The notes beneath the pieces are model-generated. The model did no database searches and was not told the origin of the DNA. It saw only the letters and a program-made list of their open reading frames with translations. From Desulfobacterales bacterium (GTDB taxonomy: Bacteria; Desulfobacterota; Syntrophobacteria; B119-G9), in assembly GCA_026983715.1 (NCBI GenBank), contig JALSTM010000188.1, positions 1-47,222 on the forward strand: a stretch of 47,222 nt of DNA. Reading direction: 5' to 3'. Position 1 is the first letter of the stretch; every line of letters begins with the position of its first letter. Below, in pieces: positions 36,281 through 44,768 of the stretch. The position numbers and the translations under genes were made by a program.

Positions 36281-38863
36281 CTAGTGAGAAACCAGGCCCA
36301 GGGAATAATCTCCCTTCTTAAAATAGTCAATGCATCTCAAAACCATTGCGTCACTCGTTAAAACCATATCAATACACCTAGTACAACCAGTTAATTTACC
36401 AAGTTCTTCCAATTTTTCCAAGCAATTATTTCTAGTTTCGTATTTTAATCTTGCCTTTATGAAATCTCCCTCCACCTTGACATCGAAATCGAGGTCTCTC
36501 AGTATCTCGGCAATAAAACGTACCCTTCTCTGTCTCCTTGCAAGTGGCGCAGCCCCTCCCTTGAACGTAAAACTTATATAATTATCCACGGCATTTTCGC
36601 TTACAAAGGAATCTATCGTGGTAAAGTGGTAACCGAATCGAAGGCTTGCATTGAAATAATTTGTCGCAAGAATAAAATAGTTATCTCCCATTTGCTGGGT
36701 TGGAGCGAGAGTGTCGATCATGCTCTGAGACATGGCGGAAAACATCCCCTTAAGATCCAGCTGTCCCGGGGTAAGGGTTTTCCAAGGGATGGTCTCGTGA
36801 GAAAACCCTCTCCAGAACGAGGCAAATATCTCACACTTGATATCCTCCGGAGAAATTGTTTTTCTTTCCTCGTCGCCAAAGTCAAGGCAACCTTCTATGT
36901 CGATAACATAGATAAGTAACGGAAGGTCTGACTCCAGGCGAAATGCCTGTCCCCTTCCCTTCATTTTGACTTCCTCGCCCAGGTTAAACATCGCATTAAG
37001 GGCAGTCTCGTGGGCATAGCGAATGATATCGTGGAGGCTTTTACAGTTTTCAGGCACAAAATCCGGCGAACTGTAGTCGAATATATTGAGTTTTGTGAGC
37101 AATGGCGCCAGCCTATCAAGAAGTTTGTAAGCTTGGGTTTTTTTAATATTCAAAAGAGGCTTGGTAACTTTCGTCGTTGGTGAAATTCGAAAGCTTTCCT
37201 CACCCCTGTATACGACTCTCTTGGAAGCATCTACAATTACCGATTCTCCTTCGGGCAATCGCTTGGTAGCTTTCCAGGTATTAACAAGCGTCGGCACTTG
37301 GAACTCCCTGGCTAGGCATGACATGTGATCCGTGGGACTTCCTAGATTCGTTACTATCGCACTCACCTTGTCCATGAGCTTCACAAAACGAGGGGATGTC
37401 CTTGAAGCCACTAGAACTGCTCCCTTAGGGCACTTGACAATATCGTGTTCAGAACGATACCTGAAAACCTTCCCCGCTGCGATACCGGTACAAGCAGTTT
37501 CTCCACCTTCAAGCAAAACCGGGTAAGATGACAGGTCAATGCTTTCATCACTGGTACTCTGGGCCAGACTGAGGGGACGGCTCTGTAAAATATAGATGGT
37601 ATCATCTTTACCTATCGCCCATTCGATGTCCTGTGGCCACTTGTAATATTCTTCGATTCTTAAGGCATAAGATAATAGCGCCTGAAGCTTTTCATTATCA
37701 AGGCACGGGACATTTCTCAAGTTAGCGGGTACCCTTGCCTTCTGAATTCCACCCTCGGGCTTTGGCAGCAGGTAAACTCGCTTCGTAGGTATTTCTTTTT
37801 TTAGAATTTTTAAGTTCCTGCTTTTTTCTAAAACGTAGATATCAGAAGGAACCTGCCCATCCACCAGAAGTTGTCCGAGTCCCCAAATAGCAGTAATGAT
37901 AATATTATGTTTTTCAGGCTCGTTGGGATCTTCAGTGTAAATTACACCCGCTATTTTAGCATTAACCATGCGAAGGATCCCAACGCTCATGGCAATGTCT
38001 TCGTCCCTGTACCCCTTTTTGCGCCGGTAATAGATGGCCCGCGCATTGTACTTACTGGCGATCACTTCCTTGTAAGCTTCTTCCAATTGAGATGGGGGCA
38101 CGTTAAGCAGGGAGGTATACTGGCCTGCAAACGAGGATTCTCCGTCTTCTCCCAATGCACTACTCCTGAGAGAAACAAAACAACCGGGGCATCTTTCAGA
38201 AAGTTCACTGTATCCACTATGTAGATACGAAGAAAGTTCAGGAGGAAGCTCTGCCTGTTGCACAATTGACTTTATTTTTTGCTCCACCTCCATCAGCTTC
38301 TCTCCGTCCTCAACATCGACCCCTTCTAAAATTTCCGGAATAACAACATCTAGACCATTGTATTCCATGAACTGGTTGTAGGCACAAACGGTCATGGCAA
38401 ACCCATCTGGGACCGGGAGCATCAAGCGGTTCTTAATTTCTCCCAGATTGGCCATCTTATCCCCAATCTTATCTGCTATCTCCTTGTAGGCCTTGTCAAG
38501 GGATATGGCTGTAAGAACAACTATGGGCTCTTTCTTGCCCGTCATTACATCGTAAATTTCCTGTTCAATTTGCCTGTAAGAATCATCTAGCAATTGGCAA
38601 CTGTTGTTGGTCAACTTATTAAGGAGGCGAATAATCGTTTGAGTACTTACCAGAAGTTTTTTGACAATATTTTGCAGGTAAGGAATAGTGAAGATATTTT
38701 CCCCCGAGAGCTTCTCCTGTAATTCGCTTATCAATTCAAGTGCATAGTCGTTCTCAGCTATTAACTTAACAAATACATGGTATTTTTCCTTCAAATCGGC
38801 GGTGATAGTGGCTTTCCGCCTTCCAGAAAACTTTTGTTTCACCCAGGAAACAAATGTGGACAT
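36281..38863 (-). CDS. PEP-synthase/PPDK-like protein lacking the PEP-binding barrel
   Basis: An 860-residue protein starting at ATG 38863 (AAGGTGAG site); a GTG three codons earlier is possible. After a helical N-terminus of about 130 residues it has the ATP-binding PPDK/PEP-synthase domain (about 130-430): KMANLGEIKNR, SLRSSALGEDGESSFAGQY, then DIEWAIGKDDTIYILQSRPL. Next is the swivelling phosphohistidine domain (about 455-560) with LGSPTDHMSCLARE, where His513 (His516 from the GTG) fits the phosphorylated residue. The remaining 300 residues do not resemble the PEP/pyruvate barrel; they contain cysteines and an aromatic-rich segment (DNYFILATNYFNASLRFGYH). It may therefore phosphorylate a different acceptor, as rifampin phosphotransferase does with its own domain order. 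The gene is apparently single. Confidence 0.82.
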   Translation of the reverse strand: MSTFVSWVKQKFSGRRKATITADLKEKYHVFVKLIAENDYALELISELQEKLSGENIFTIPYLQNIVKKLLVSTQTIIRLLNKLTNNSCQLLDDSYRQIEQEIYDVMTGKKEPIVVLTAISLDKAYKEIADKIGDKMANLGEIKNRLMLPVPDGFAMTVCAYNQFMEYNGLDVVIPEILEGVDVEDGEKLMEVEQKIKSIVQQAELPPELSSYLHSGYSELSERCPGCFVSLRSSALGEDGESSFAGQYTSLLNVPPSQLEEAYKEVIASKYNARAIYYRRKKGYRDEDIAMSVGILRMVNAKIAGVIYTEDPNEPEKHNIIITAIWGLGQLLVDGQVPSDIYVLEKSRNLKILKKEIPTKRVYLLPKPEGGIQKARVPANLRNVPCLDNEKLQALLSYALRIEEYYKWPQDIEWAIGKDDTIYILQSRPLSLAQSTSDESIDLSSYPVLLEGGETACTGIAAGKVFRYRSEHDIVKCPKGAVLVASRTSPRFVKLMDKVSAIVTNLGSPTDHMSCLAREFQVPTLVNTWKATKRLPEGESVIVDASKRVVYRGEESFRISPTTKVTKPLLNIKKTQAYKLLDRLAPLLTKLNIFDYSSPDFVPENCKSLHDIIRYAHETALNAMFNLGEEVKMKGRGQAFRLESDLPLLIYVIDIEGCLDFGDEERKTISPEDIKCEIFASFWRGFSHETIPWKTLTPGQLDLKGMFSAMSQSMIDTLAPTQQMGDNYFILATNYFNASLRFGYHFTTIDSFVSENAVDNYISFTFKGGAAPLARRQRRVRFIAEILRDLDFDVKVEGDFIKARLKYETRNNCLEKLEELGKLTGCTRCIDMVLTSDAMVLRCIDYFKKGDYSLGLVSH

Positions 38864-39122
38864 GGTTCTCACCTTTCAATAAACTTTGTAAAATCTAAAG
38901 GTTATCAAACTTCATCGGGGAATAGATTCCAAAGACAGATTATGGTGGCAGAGGTCCGGAAGCAATCCTTGAACTTCCAATTTTCTGTATCGATGTGGTC
39001 ATTGTTTCAAAGTCCCCACAACAGGAATGACAGACAGAAGGAATATTAAAATATTAATTCATCGATATGATAACATGCGTTAATACTATTGAAAAGTTTT
39101 GCAGTATTCAAGAAAAATGAAT

Positions 39123-40562
39123 TTATTTCTCCACAGCGTGTATTTTCTCTAGGAGCCCCACGGTTTCCATGTGCGTGGTATGAGGAAATAGATCTACCAC
39201 CCTTACTTTTGTTAGTCGGTATTTTTCCGAGAGCATTTTTACGTCCCTCGCAAAGGTAGTGGGATTGCAAGAAACACCTATAATTTTAGGTGCTCCAAGC
39301 TCAAGAAGTCCTTTAACAACGTCCTTGTGCATGCCTGCACGAGGAGGATCCGTGATAATAGCTTGAGGTTTCCCATACCTTTCTGCAATCGTATCGAAGT
39401 TCCTCGAAATCTCTCTTAAATCCCCACTCAAGAAAACACAATTGGTAATCTTATTTTCCTCGCAATTTCTTTCAGCATCCCTTACCGCTTCAGGAAAAAG
39501 TTCCATACCTATTACCTTTTTAACTCTTCCGGCAATGTAAATGCTTATAGTTCCTGCTCCACAGTACAAATCCCACACAACCTCGTCTCCTGCTGGCTTC
39601 AAGAAATCAGCTACTACATCATAAAGATTCTTTGTGCCAAGTGTGTTGGTCTGGAAAAACGAATTAACCGAGAACGAATATGTAACATTTTCAAGAACTT
39701 CCTTGATAATACCTGTGCCAAACAGAACTTTGGAGCTATCTCCGTAGGCAATCTGAGCCTTTTTATCACTTGTGGAATGTATGAATGAACTGACTTTAGC
39801 ACACTTTCCTTTGAGCTCATCTGCAATTTGCCTGATTACCGAGTTTTCTTCAACTGAAGCCGGTGAAGTGGTTACCAGATTAACCAGGAAATCACCCTTT
39901 GTTTTGCTGTGGCGTATAACTAAGAATCGCCAAAACCCTTCGTGTGTAAGGGTATCGTAAGGCTTAATTTGACTCTTCTTCGCTATATTTTTGACCACGT
40001 TAAGTATACGGTTTGTTTCCGGTGCCTGGAGCAAGCATTCATCAATGTCAACCACTTTTTCCCAGTGCCCCCGTGCATGAAAGCCGAGTGCGAAGTCTTT
40101 AGGTTTTTCTAGTTTATCAGATTCAATTTCGTCCGAGAGGAGCCACCGCCTGGGTCCAAAGGTAAACTCAAGTTTGTTGCGGTAATAGAACGCTTCAGGG
40201 GAAGGAACAGAAGGCAAGAACTCCACCTCTGATACTCCGCCGATATGTGATAGAGATTCCTTAACCTGGCTGGTCTTGATTTCAAGTTGTTTACTGTAAT
40301 CGAGGTTCTGCCACAGGCAGCCACCACATACTCCGAAATGTCCGCATTTCGGTTCAACTGCCCAGGGAGACTCCCTGAGAACCTCCATGGGTATCGCTTC
40401 TGCATATGAAGAACGCTTCTTTGTTATTTTGACAAGCACGCGTTGGCCTGGCAAAACATTCCGAACAAAAATCACAAAGTTTTCAAAGCGAGCTATCCCA
40501 TGTCCGCCGTATGCGATTTTCTCTATTTCCAGTTCTACTTCCGTTCCCCTTTTTAGCTCCAT
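39123..40562 (-). CDS. RlmD/TrmA-family (uracil-5-)methyltransferase of RNA
   Basis: A 479-residue SAM-dependent enzyme that makes 5-methyluridine in 23S rRNA or tRNA. It begins with a TRAM RNA-binding domain (about 1-60), followed by the [4Fe-4S] cysteines of CGHFGVCGGC (Cys73, 79, 82) and a fourth cysteine near 167. The SAM domain has VWDLYCGAGTISIYIA, VIGMELFPEAVRDAERN and ITDPPRAGMHKDV. The catalytic Cys is in GVSCNPTTFARD near the C-terminus. Bacteria of this kind usually carry one or more members, and the exact uridine cannot be told apart (RlmC, RlmD or TrmA type). It is divergent from ubiA and seems to be a single-gene transcript. Confidence 0.94.
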   Translation of the reverse strand: MELKRGTEVELEIEKIAYGGHGIARFENFVIFVRNVLPGQRVLVKITKKRSSYAEAIPMEVLRESPWAVEPKCGHFGVCGGCLWQNLDYSKQLEIKTSQVKESLSHIGGVSEVEFLPSVPSPEAFYYRNKLEFTFGPRRWLLSDEIESDKLEKPKDFALGFHARGHWEKVVDIDECLLQAPETNRILNVVKNIAKKSQIKPYDTLTHEGFWRFLVIRHSKTKGDFLVNLVTTSPASVEENSVIRQIADELKGKCAKVSSFIHSTSDKKAQIAYGDSSKVLFGTGIIKEVLENVTYSFSVNSFFQTNTLGTKNLYDVVADFLKPAGDEVVWDLYCGAGTISIYIAGRVKKVIGMELFPEAVRDAERNCEENKITNCVFLSGDLREISRNFDTIAERYGKPQAIITDPPRAGMHKDVVKGLLELGAPKIIGVSCNPTTFARDVKMLSEKYRLTKVRVVDLFPHTTHMETVGLLEKIHAVEK

Positions 40563-40833
40563 AAATTCCCTTCGTTACATCTTTTCTTCACATTCGCAAG
40601 TAACTATTCATAGCACATTTCAAGTTGATAGTTTAGTATTATCCAGTGTAACTACGCGGCAGAACAGTTCGCTACGACGGGTGACATTTTAGCATACCAA
40701 GCCCTGCTTCTTTGAATTGCAAACGGTGCGAACATTATGATACAAGAAGCGCTGCAGATGTCCAAAATTTCGTTGGTCCAACGTTAAAGACGATACTGTT
40801 CTGAAAGCAGAGATTATCCACGCATACGAAAAA

Positions 40834-41706
40834 GTGAAAATCTGGCAGAAAATAAAAACATATGGGGAGATGATCAAATTTAGTCACACGGTCTTTGCAC
40901 TCCCCTTTGCACTCGCTTCTGCAATACTCGCAAACAGGGTAAGACCACTCACACCGGGTATTATTTTTTGGATCCTTGTTGCAATGGCAAGCGCTAGGTC
41001 TGCAGCCATGGGATTTAACAGGCTCGTGGATCATCATTTCGATGCAAAGAACCCCCGCACCGCCGATAGGGCCCTTCCCAAGGGTGTAATTAGTAGAAAG
41101 TCTACAATATTTTTTGTGTCCGTCTCAAGTTTCCTTTTTATTGTTTCTTCTGCGGCACTTAGCAAAATTTGCTTCTACCTTTCCCTTCCTGTACTGCTTG
41201 TACTCTTTGGGTATTCCTATACCAAGCGATTCACCGAATGGTCTCACTTGTTCCTGGGGTTTTCCATAGGTCTGGCCCCCCTGGGAGCATGGATAGCTGT
41301 AACCGGTTCTTTCTCGTGGAAGATCCTTCTTCTTTCGGCAGCACTCATGACTTACATAGCCGGTTTTGACATACTCTACAGCTGCCAGGATATAGACTTT
41401 GACAAACAGACAGGGTTATTTTCGCTTCCTGCGAAGAAAGGACCAGAAGCGGCACTGAAAATCTCAAGCATTTTGCACTGCTTAACATTTTTATCCCTGG
41501 CAGCTATGTATTTTGTTTTTCACCTGGGAGGGATTTACCTTGTTTTTATTTGTGCCATTGGTATTCTCCTCGTTATTGAACATGTACTTGTAAATCCTGG
41601 TGATTTTTCAAAAGTAAACATTGCCTTTTTTCATGTAAACAGCGTCATCTCTATTCTGCTATTGGTGGCCATAGTGGCTGATGAAATTTCAAGAAGAATC
41701 TTGTAA
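40834..41706 (+). CDS. mqnP: UbiA-family prenyltransferase, menaquinone (futalosine) type
   Basis: An integral membrane enzyme that attaches a polyprenyl chain to the aromatic precursor of menaquinone. The 290-residue protein has about eight membrane helices and the two aspartate-rich prenyl-diphosphate sites: NRLVDHHFDAKNPRT (near 62-76) and DILYSCQDIDFDKQTG (near 178-193). The latter pattern and the GLFSLPAKKG stretch resemble the MqnP group of the futalosine pathway more than classical UbiA. The GTG at 40834 is taken as start since the frame closes shortly upstream; an ATG at 40870 is less likely because the GGGGAG site touches it. The methyltransferase for the next quinone step follows at once. 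The symbol is a moderate-confidence call. Confidence 0.85.
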   Translation: MKIWQKIKTYGEMIKFSHTVFALPFALASAILANRVRPLTPGIIFWILVAMASARSAAMGFNRLVDHHFDAKNPRTADRALPKGVISRKSTIFFVSVSSFLFIVSSAALSKICFYLSLPVLLVLFGYSYTKRFTEWSHLFLGFSIGLAPLGAWIAVTGSFSWKILLLSAALMTYIAGFDILYSCQDIDFDKQTGLFSLPAKKGPEAALKISSILHCLTFLSLAAMYFVFHLGGIYLVFICAIGILLVIEHVLVNPGDFSKVNIAFFHVNSVISILLLVAIVADEISRRIL

Positions 41707-41724
41707 GTCTTGGCTAATAGTCCT

Positions 41725-42483
41725 ATGTCATTCGATTCAAGAAAAGCTATACCTACGAATCACGAAAAACACCCTTCAAGAATAGGGCAGATGTTCAATA
41801 GGATTGCTCCGACGTACGATTTTCTCAACCACTTTCTTTCCGCCGGTATTGATGTAAAATGGCGAAAGGCAGCTGTTCGGGGCCTCGGCATTGAAAGAGG
41901 AAACCTAGTGCTTGACCTCGCCTGCGGTACAGGAGACCTCGGTTTTGCCGCCCTGGAAAAAGAACCATACTGCCAGGTTATCGGAATAGACCTTGCTTTC
42001 AATATGCTCCAGATTGCAAGGAAAAAGGCTGCAAGGAAGGGTTTGGATACGGGACAATACACCTTTTTTTCCGGTGATATCCTTCGTTTACCCTTTCACT
42101 CATCTATATTTGACAGGGCCATGGTAGCATTTGGTATAAGAAATGTTATGGATACGGGGAGGGCATTCAAAGAAATTTATCGAGTATTAAAACCCCACGG
42201 GCTGCTTGCAGTTCTTGAGTTTACCTTACCCAGGAAACCGCTACTCAGAGACCTTTACCTGATCTATTTTCGAAAGCTGTTACCATTCATAGGTGGTCTA
42301 GTTTCTGGGGATCCCGGTGCTTACCAATACCTTCCTTCCTCTGTAGATAGTTTTACTCCTCCCGAAGTTCTATCCTTGGAAATGCAAAAGACTGGATTTA
42401 TAATACGCACAACAAAGCTTTACACGGGCGGAATAAGTTATCTCTTATTGGGAGAGAAAAAAGCTAACAATGCTTCCGCCTGA
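41725..42483 (+). CDS. ubiE: Demethylmenaquinone / ubiquinone-type methyltransferase
   Basis: SAM-dependent C-methylation of the quinone ring, the last step of menaquinone formation. Signatures are FNRIAPTYDFLNHFLSAG, DLACGTGDLGFA (SAM binding), VAFGIRNVMDTGRAF and the YQYLPSSVDSFTPPEVL region. From the ATG at 41725 the protein has 252 residues; a TTG at 41710 would add five. Neither has a clear ribosome site. It starts within 20 bases of the end of the prenyltransferase gene, so the two are one transcription unit. Menaquinone is the quinone of anaerobic respiration, consistent with the rest of the window. The menaquinone-specific synonym is menG. Confidence 0.94.
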   Translation: MSFDSRKAIPTNHEKHPSRIGQMFNRIAPTYDFLNHFLSAGIDVKWRKAAVRGLGIERGNLVLDLACGTGDLGFAALEKEPYCQVIGIDLAFNMLQIARKKAARKGLDTGQYTFFSGDILRLPFHSSIFDRAMVAFGIRNVMDTGRAFKEIYRVLKPHGLLAVLEFTLPRKPLLRDLYLIYFRKLLPFIGGLVSGDPGAYQYLPSSVDSFTPPEVLSLEMQKTGFIIRTTKLYTGGISYLLLGEKKANNASA

Positions 42484-42587
42484 AAAAAAGAACTTAAAAA
42501 CCATAAGTGTTGATCTCGGGTCAACATGATGGTTTCTGTCTGTCGGAATCTCCCGACAGACTTACAAGAAGCAGAAGACGCGGAGAA

Positions 42588-43736
42588 ATGCAAAGAACAA
42601 TTCTCCACATAGATATGGATGCCTTTTATGCATCGGTAGAGCAGGCCGACAACCCAGCTTTAAGAGGGAAACCGGTAATAGTTGGTGGAAAAGTAAGGGG
42701 AGTTGTCTCAGCCGCATCTTACGAAGCCAGGAAATTCGGTATCAGATCGGCTATGCCCATGTTCCAGGCAAAAAGACTGTGTCCGCAGGGGACTTTTCTG
42801 CCAGTAAGAAGCAAGAGGTATAAGGAAGTTTCTGACGTAGTCATGAACATCCTTTGCGAATTCAGCCCTCTGGTAGAAAAGGTTTCAATAGATGAAGCAT
42901 ACATGGATATCACCGGAACTGAAACACTTCACGGAAAACCTATTATCTTGGCTGCAAAAATCAAACAAAGAATAAGGGATGTTACCGGTCTTACTTGCTC
43001 AATTGGGATTGCTCCCAATAAGCTACTCGCCAAAATAGCGTCAGACCTGAATAAACCCGACGGCCTAACCGTCATAGAAGAAAAAAACATCACGGAATTC
43101 ATGCGGAAGCTACCCGTGGAAAAGTTACCAGGTATTGGTAAACAAACCTCCAAAGAACTTCATGCTTTGGGTATCCGAGTAGCATCGGACATTTTAAGGT
43201 TCGATCCCTCCTTCTGGGTAGCACGTTTCGGCAAACACGGTCTTTGTATGTACGATAAAGCCAGTGGTAGGGATAATTCCCTCGTTCAACCCCATAAAGA
43301 ACCGAAATCTTTCGGTTCTGAAAATACTTTTCCAAGGGACATAAACAACACGGAAGAAATCAAAAAATGGATCCTTGTTCAGTCTGAAAAAGTTGCCAGG
43401 GAACTAAGAAAAAGAGGCTATATGGCAAAAAAAGTTACTGTGAAAGTGAAATATGCTGATTTTAAACTGACAACACGCACAAGATCCTTGCCTGATCTAA
43501 CCAACTGCACCAAGGTAATCTTCGATACAGCATTGGAACTCTTGAACAAGGTATCTATAAAAAAACCTGTTCGTTTAACAGGTGTAAGTGTATCGGGACT
43601 TTCAAAGGGTTTTCGTCAAGTCAAAATTTTGGAAGATGAATATGATATAAAACAGGAACAACTTGATAGAGCCTTAGATTACATAGCAAGCAAATTCGGA
43701 AAGGATGCTCTGAAACGGGGAATTTTGGTTGAATAG
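42588..43736 (+). CDS. dinB: DNA polymerase IV (Y family)
   Basis: A translesion polymerase for stalled replication forks. The start is the ATG at 42588 (MQRTILHIDMDAFYASVE); the frame is open upstream to a GTG at 42507, but the family begins just before HIDMDAFYA. The 382-residue protein has the first catalytic Asp in DMDAFYASVE, the second acidic pair in SIDEAYMDIT, CSIGIAPNKLLAKIASD, and the helix-hairpin-helix LPGIGKQTSKEL. The little-finger domain is complete; no beta-clamp peptide is obvious beyond the end. A nine-base-pair hairpin (42538-42561, core TCTGTCGG/CCGACAGA) lies 27 bases upstream. No LexA box was recognised. It may be co-transcribed with ubiE, about 100 bases before. Confidence 0.96.
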   Translation: MQRTILHIDMDAFYASVEQADNPALRGKPVIVGGKVRGVVSAASYEARKFGIRSAMPMFQAKRLCPQGTFLPVRSKRYKEVSDVVMNILCEFSPLVEKVSIDEAYMDITGTETLHGKPIILAAKIKQRIRDVTGLTCSIGIAPNKLLAKIASDLNKPDGLTVIEEKNITEFMRKLPVEKLPGIGKQTSKELHALGIRVASDILRFDPSFWVARFGKHGLCMYDKASGRDNSLVQPHKEPKSFGSENTFPRDINNTEEIKKWILVQSEKVARELRKRGYMAKKVTVKVKYADFKLTTRTRSLPDLTNCTKVIFDTALELLNKVSIKKPVRLTGVSVSGLSKGFRQVKILEDEYDIKQEQLDRALDYIASKFGKDALKRGILVE

Positions 43737-43833
43737 CGTAACGTGAGCAAAACGATTTAAAGCAACAAAGCCATAAGCAAATTTGAACTGCCCGGTTCGC
43801 TCAAGACGGAAAGTACGCCAAGAAGGAAATGTT

Positions 43834-43862
43834 TTGTGACCGCCGAGTATCGGCGATCACAA
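43834..43862. other. Hairpin between convergent dinB and DUF302 genes
   Basis: Arms TTGTGACCGCCGA and TCGGCGATCACAA pair over 13 positions with one mismatch around a GTA loop. It is placed between two convergent genes and is probably a shared transcription end, although the T run is short. Confidence 0.55.
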
Positions 43863-43973
43863 TCTCTCGCCACCCCCGGGCCGCAATGGCAAGATCGATT
43901 CCATTCAGTCTGTCTTGTCCGAGGATCTGATTTCTGGGTCAAAGAAGGTTCCATCAAAGAGTTTCACCACCTT

Positions 43974-44429
43974 TTAAGGCTTCGTCGCGGCAGCAGCAAA
44001 GTTTTTTAACGCCTTTTTAATTTTCTTGACCACCGCCTTGCCACAATCCTTGATATTATGTCTGTCTGCAATTTCTTCTGGATCGATATAGGTTAACCAT
44101 ACCTGGCCCCTTCCGTCTTTCCATATTAATGCTTTCATCGGCAACTCTATCCCTACCGTTTGATTACATTGCATTAATTTAGAACCAATCTTAGGATTAC
44201 CAAATATGACGAGTGTTGTAGGGCGAAGTTCATTGCCTGCCTTTTTCGCACCCTCGGCATGATCAATGACGGCGAACACTTTCATACCTTTTGCGTTAAG
44301 AGCCTTAAGCAGAAGTTCAACGGTAGTTTTCACGTCGTGCGAACTCTTTACGTTCACCAAATCATTACCTGCATGTACCAGAGAAAAAGACAACAGAACA
44401 ACTGCAATCGCTATCAAAATGTGCCGCAT
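43974..44429 (-). CDS. Exported DUF302-family protein
   Basis: A 151-residue protein with a clear signal peptide (MRHILIAIAVVLLSFSLVHA) and a DUF302 domain of about 120 residues (VNVKSSHDVKTTVELLLKAL, ...VFAVIDHAEGAKKAG..., LVIFGNPKIGSKLMQCNQTVGIELPMKALIW). Known DUF302 structures are small alpha-beta domains of unclear role that may bind haem or small ligands. It should sit in the periplasm. It is divergent from the decahaem cytochrome gene, but 340 bases apart, so a functional link is only possible. Confidence 0.9.
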   Translation of the reverse strand: MRHILIAIAVVLLSFSLVHAGNDLVNVKSSHDVKTTVELLLKALNAKGMKVFAVIDHAEGAKKAGNELRPTTLVIFGNPKIGSKLMQCNQTVGIELPMKALIWKDGRGQVWLTYIDPEEIADRHNIKDCGKAVVKKIKKALKNFAAAATKP

Positions 44430-44768
44430 AATCTCCCTCCATGTCTAATATTTTGTGACACATTAACATCAGTACTGGTATTCGTCAAATGTGTTAAGAA
44501 TTTGCTACAATATAATCTCTCAGAACGTATGAAAAAGATACAATCTGGAATTCGTTTCGCTTAATGATGTTGGGTGAAGCACATGTGGAATTTCTCTACT
44601 GGACTTTCTCTGAGCATAGGACCTAGCATTCTTCAAATACAAAATATGATACTCCTGTGTTGGCATCTTTAGTGCAATAAGCGATGGAACGCAGGGGAGG
44701 ATACTTAAAATGTTTGTTAATGTAACAACAAATCCTATCAAAATGATAGAATTACGGAGGCAATAAAA
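44430..44768. other. Intergenic stretch between the DUF302 and cytochrome genes
   Basis: Nothing but start signals is supported. TATAAT occurs at about 44511-44516 without a fitting -35 box. A short palindrome (TGTTAATGTAACA, near 44713-44725) precedes the cytochrome, whose GGAGG lies about ten bases before its GTG. An 86-codon frame on the minus strand overlaps that site and is not considered real. Confidence 0.5.
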
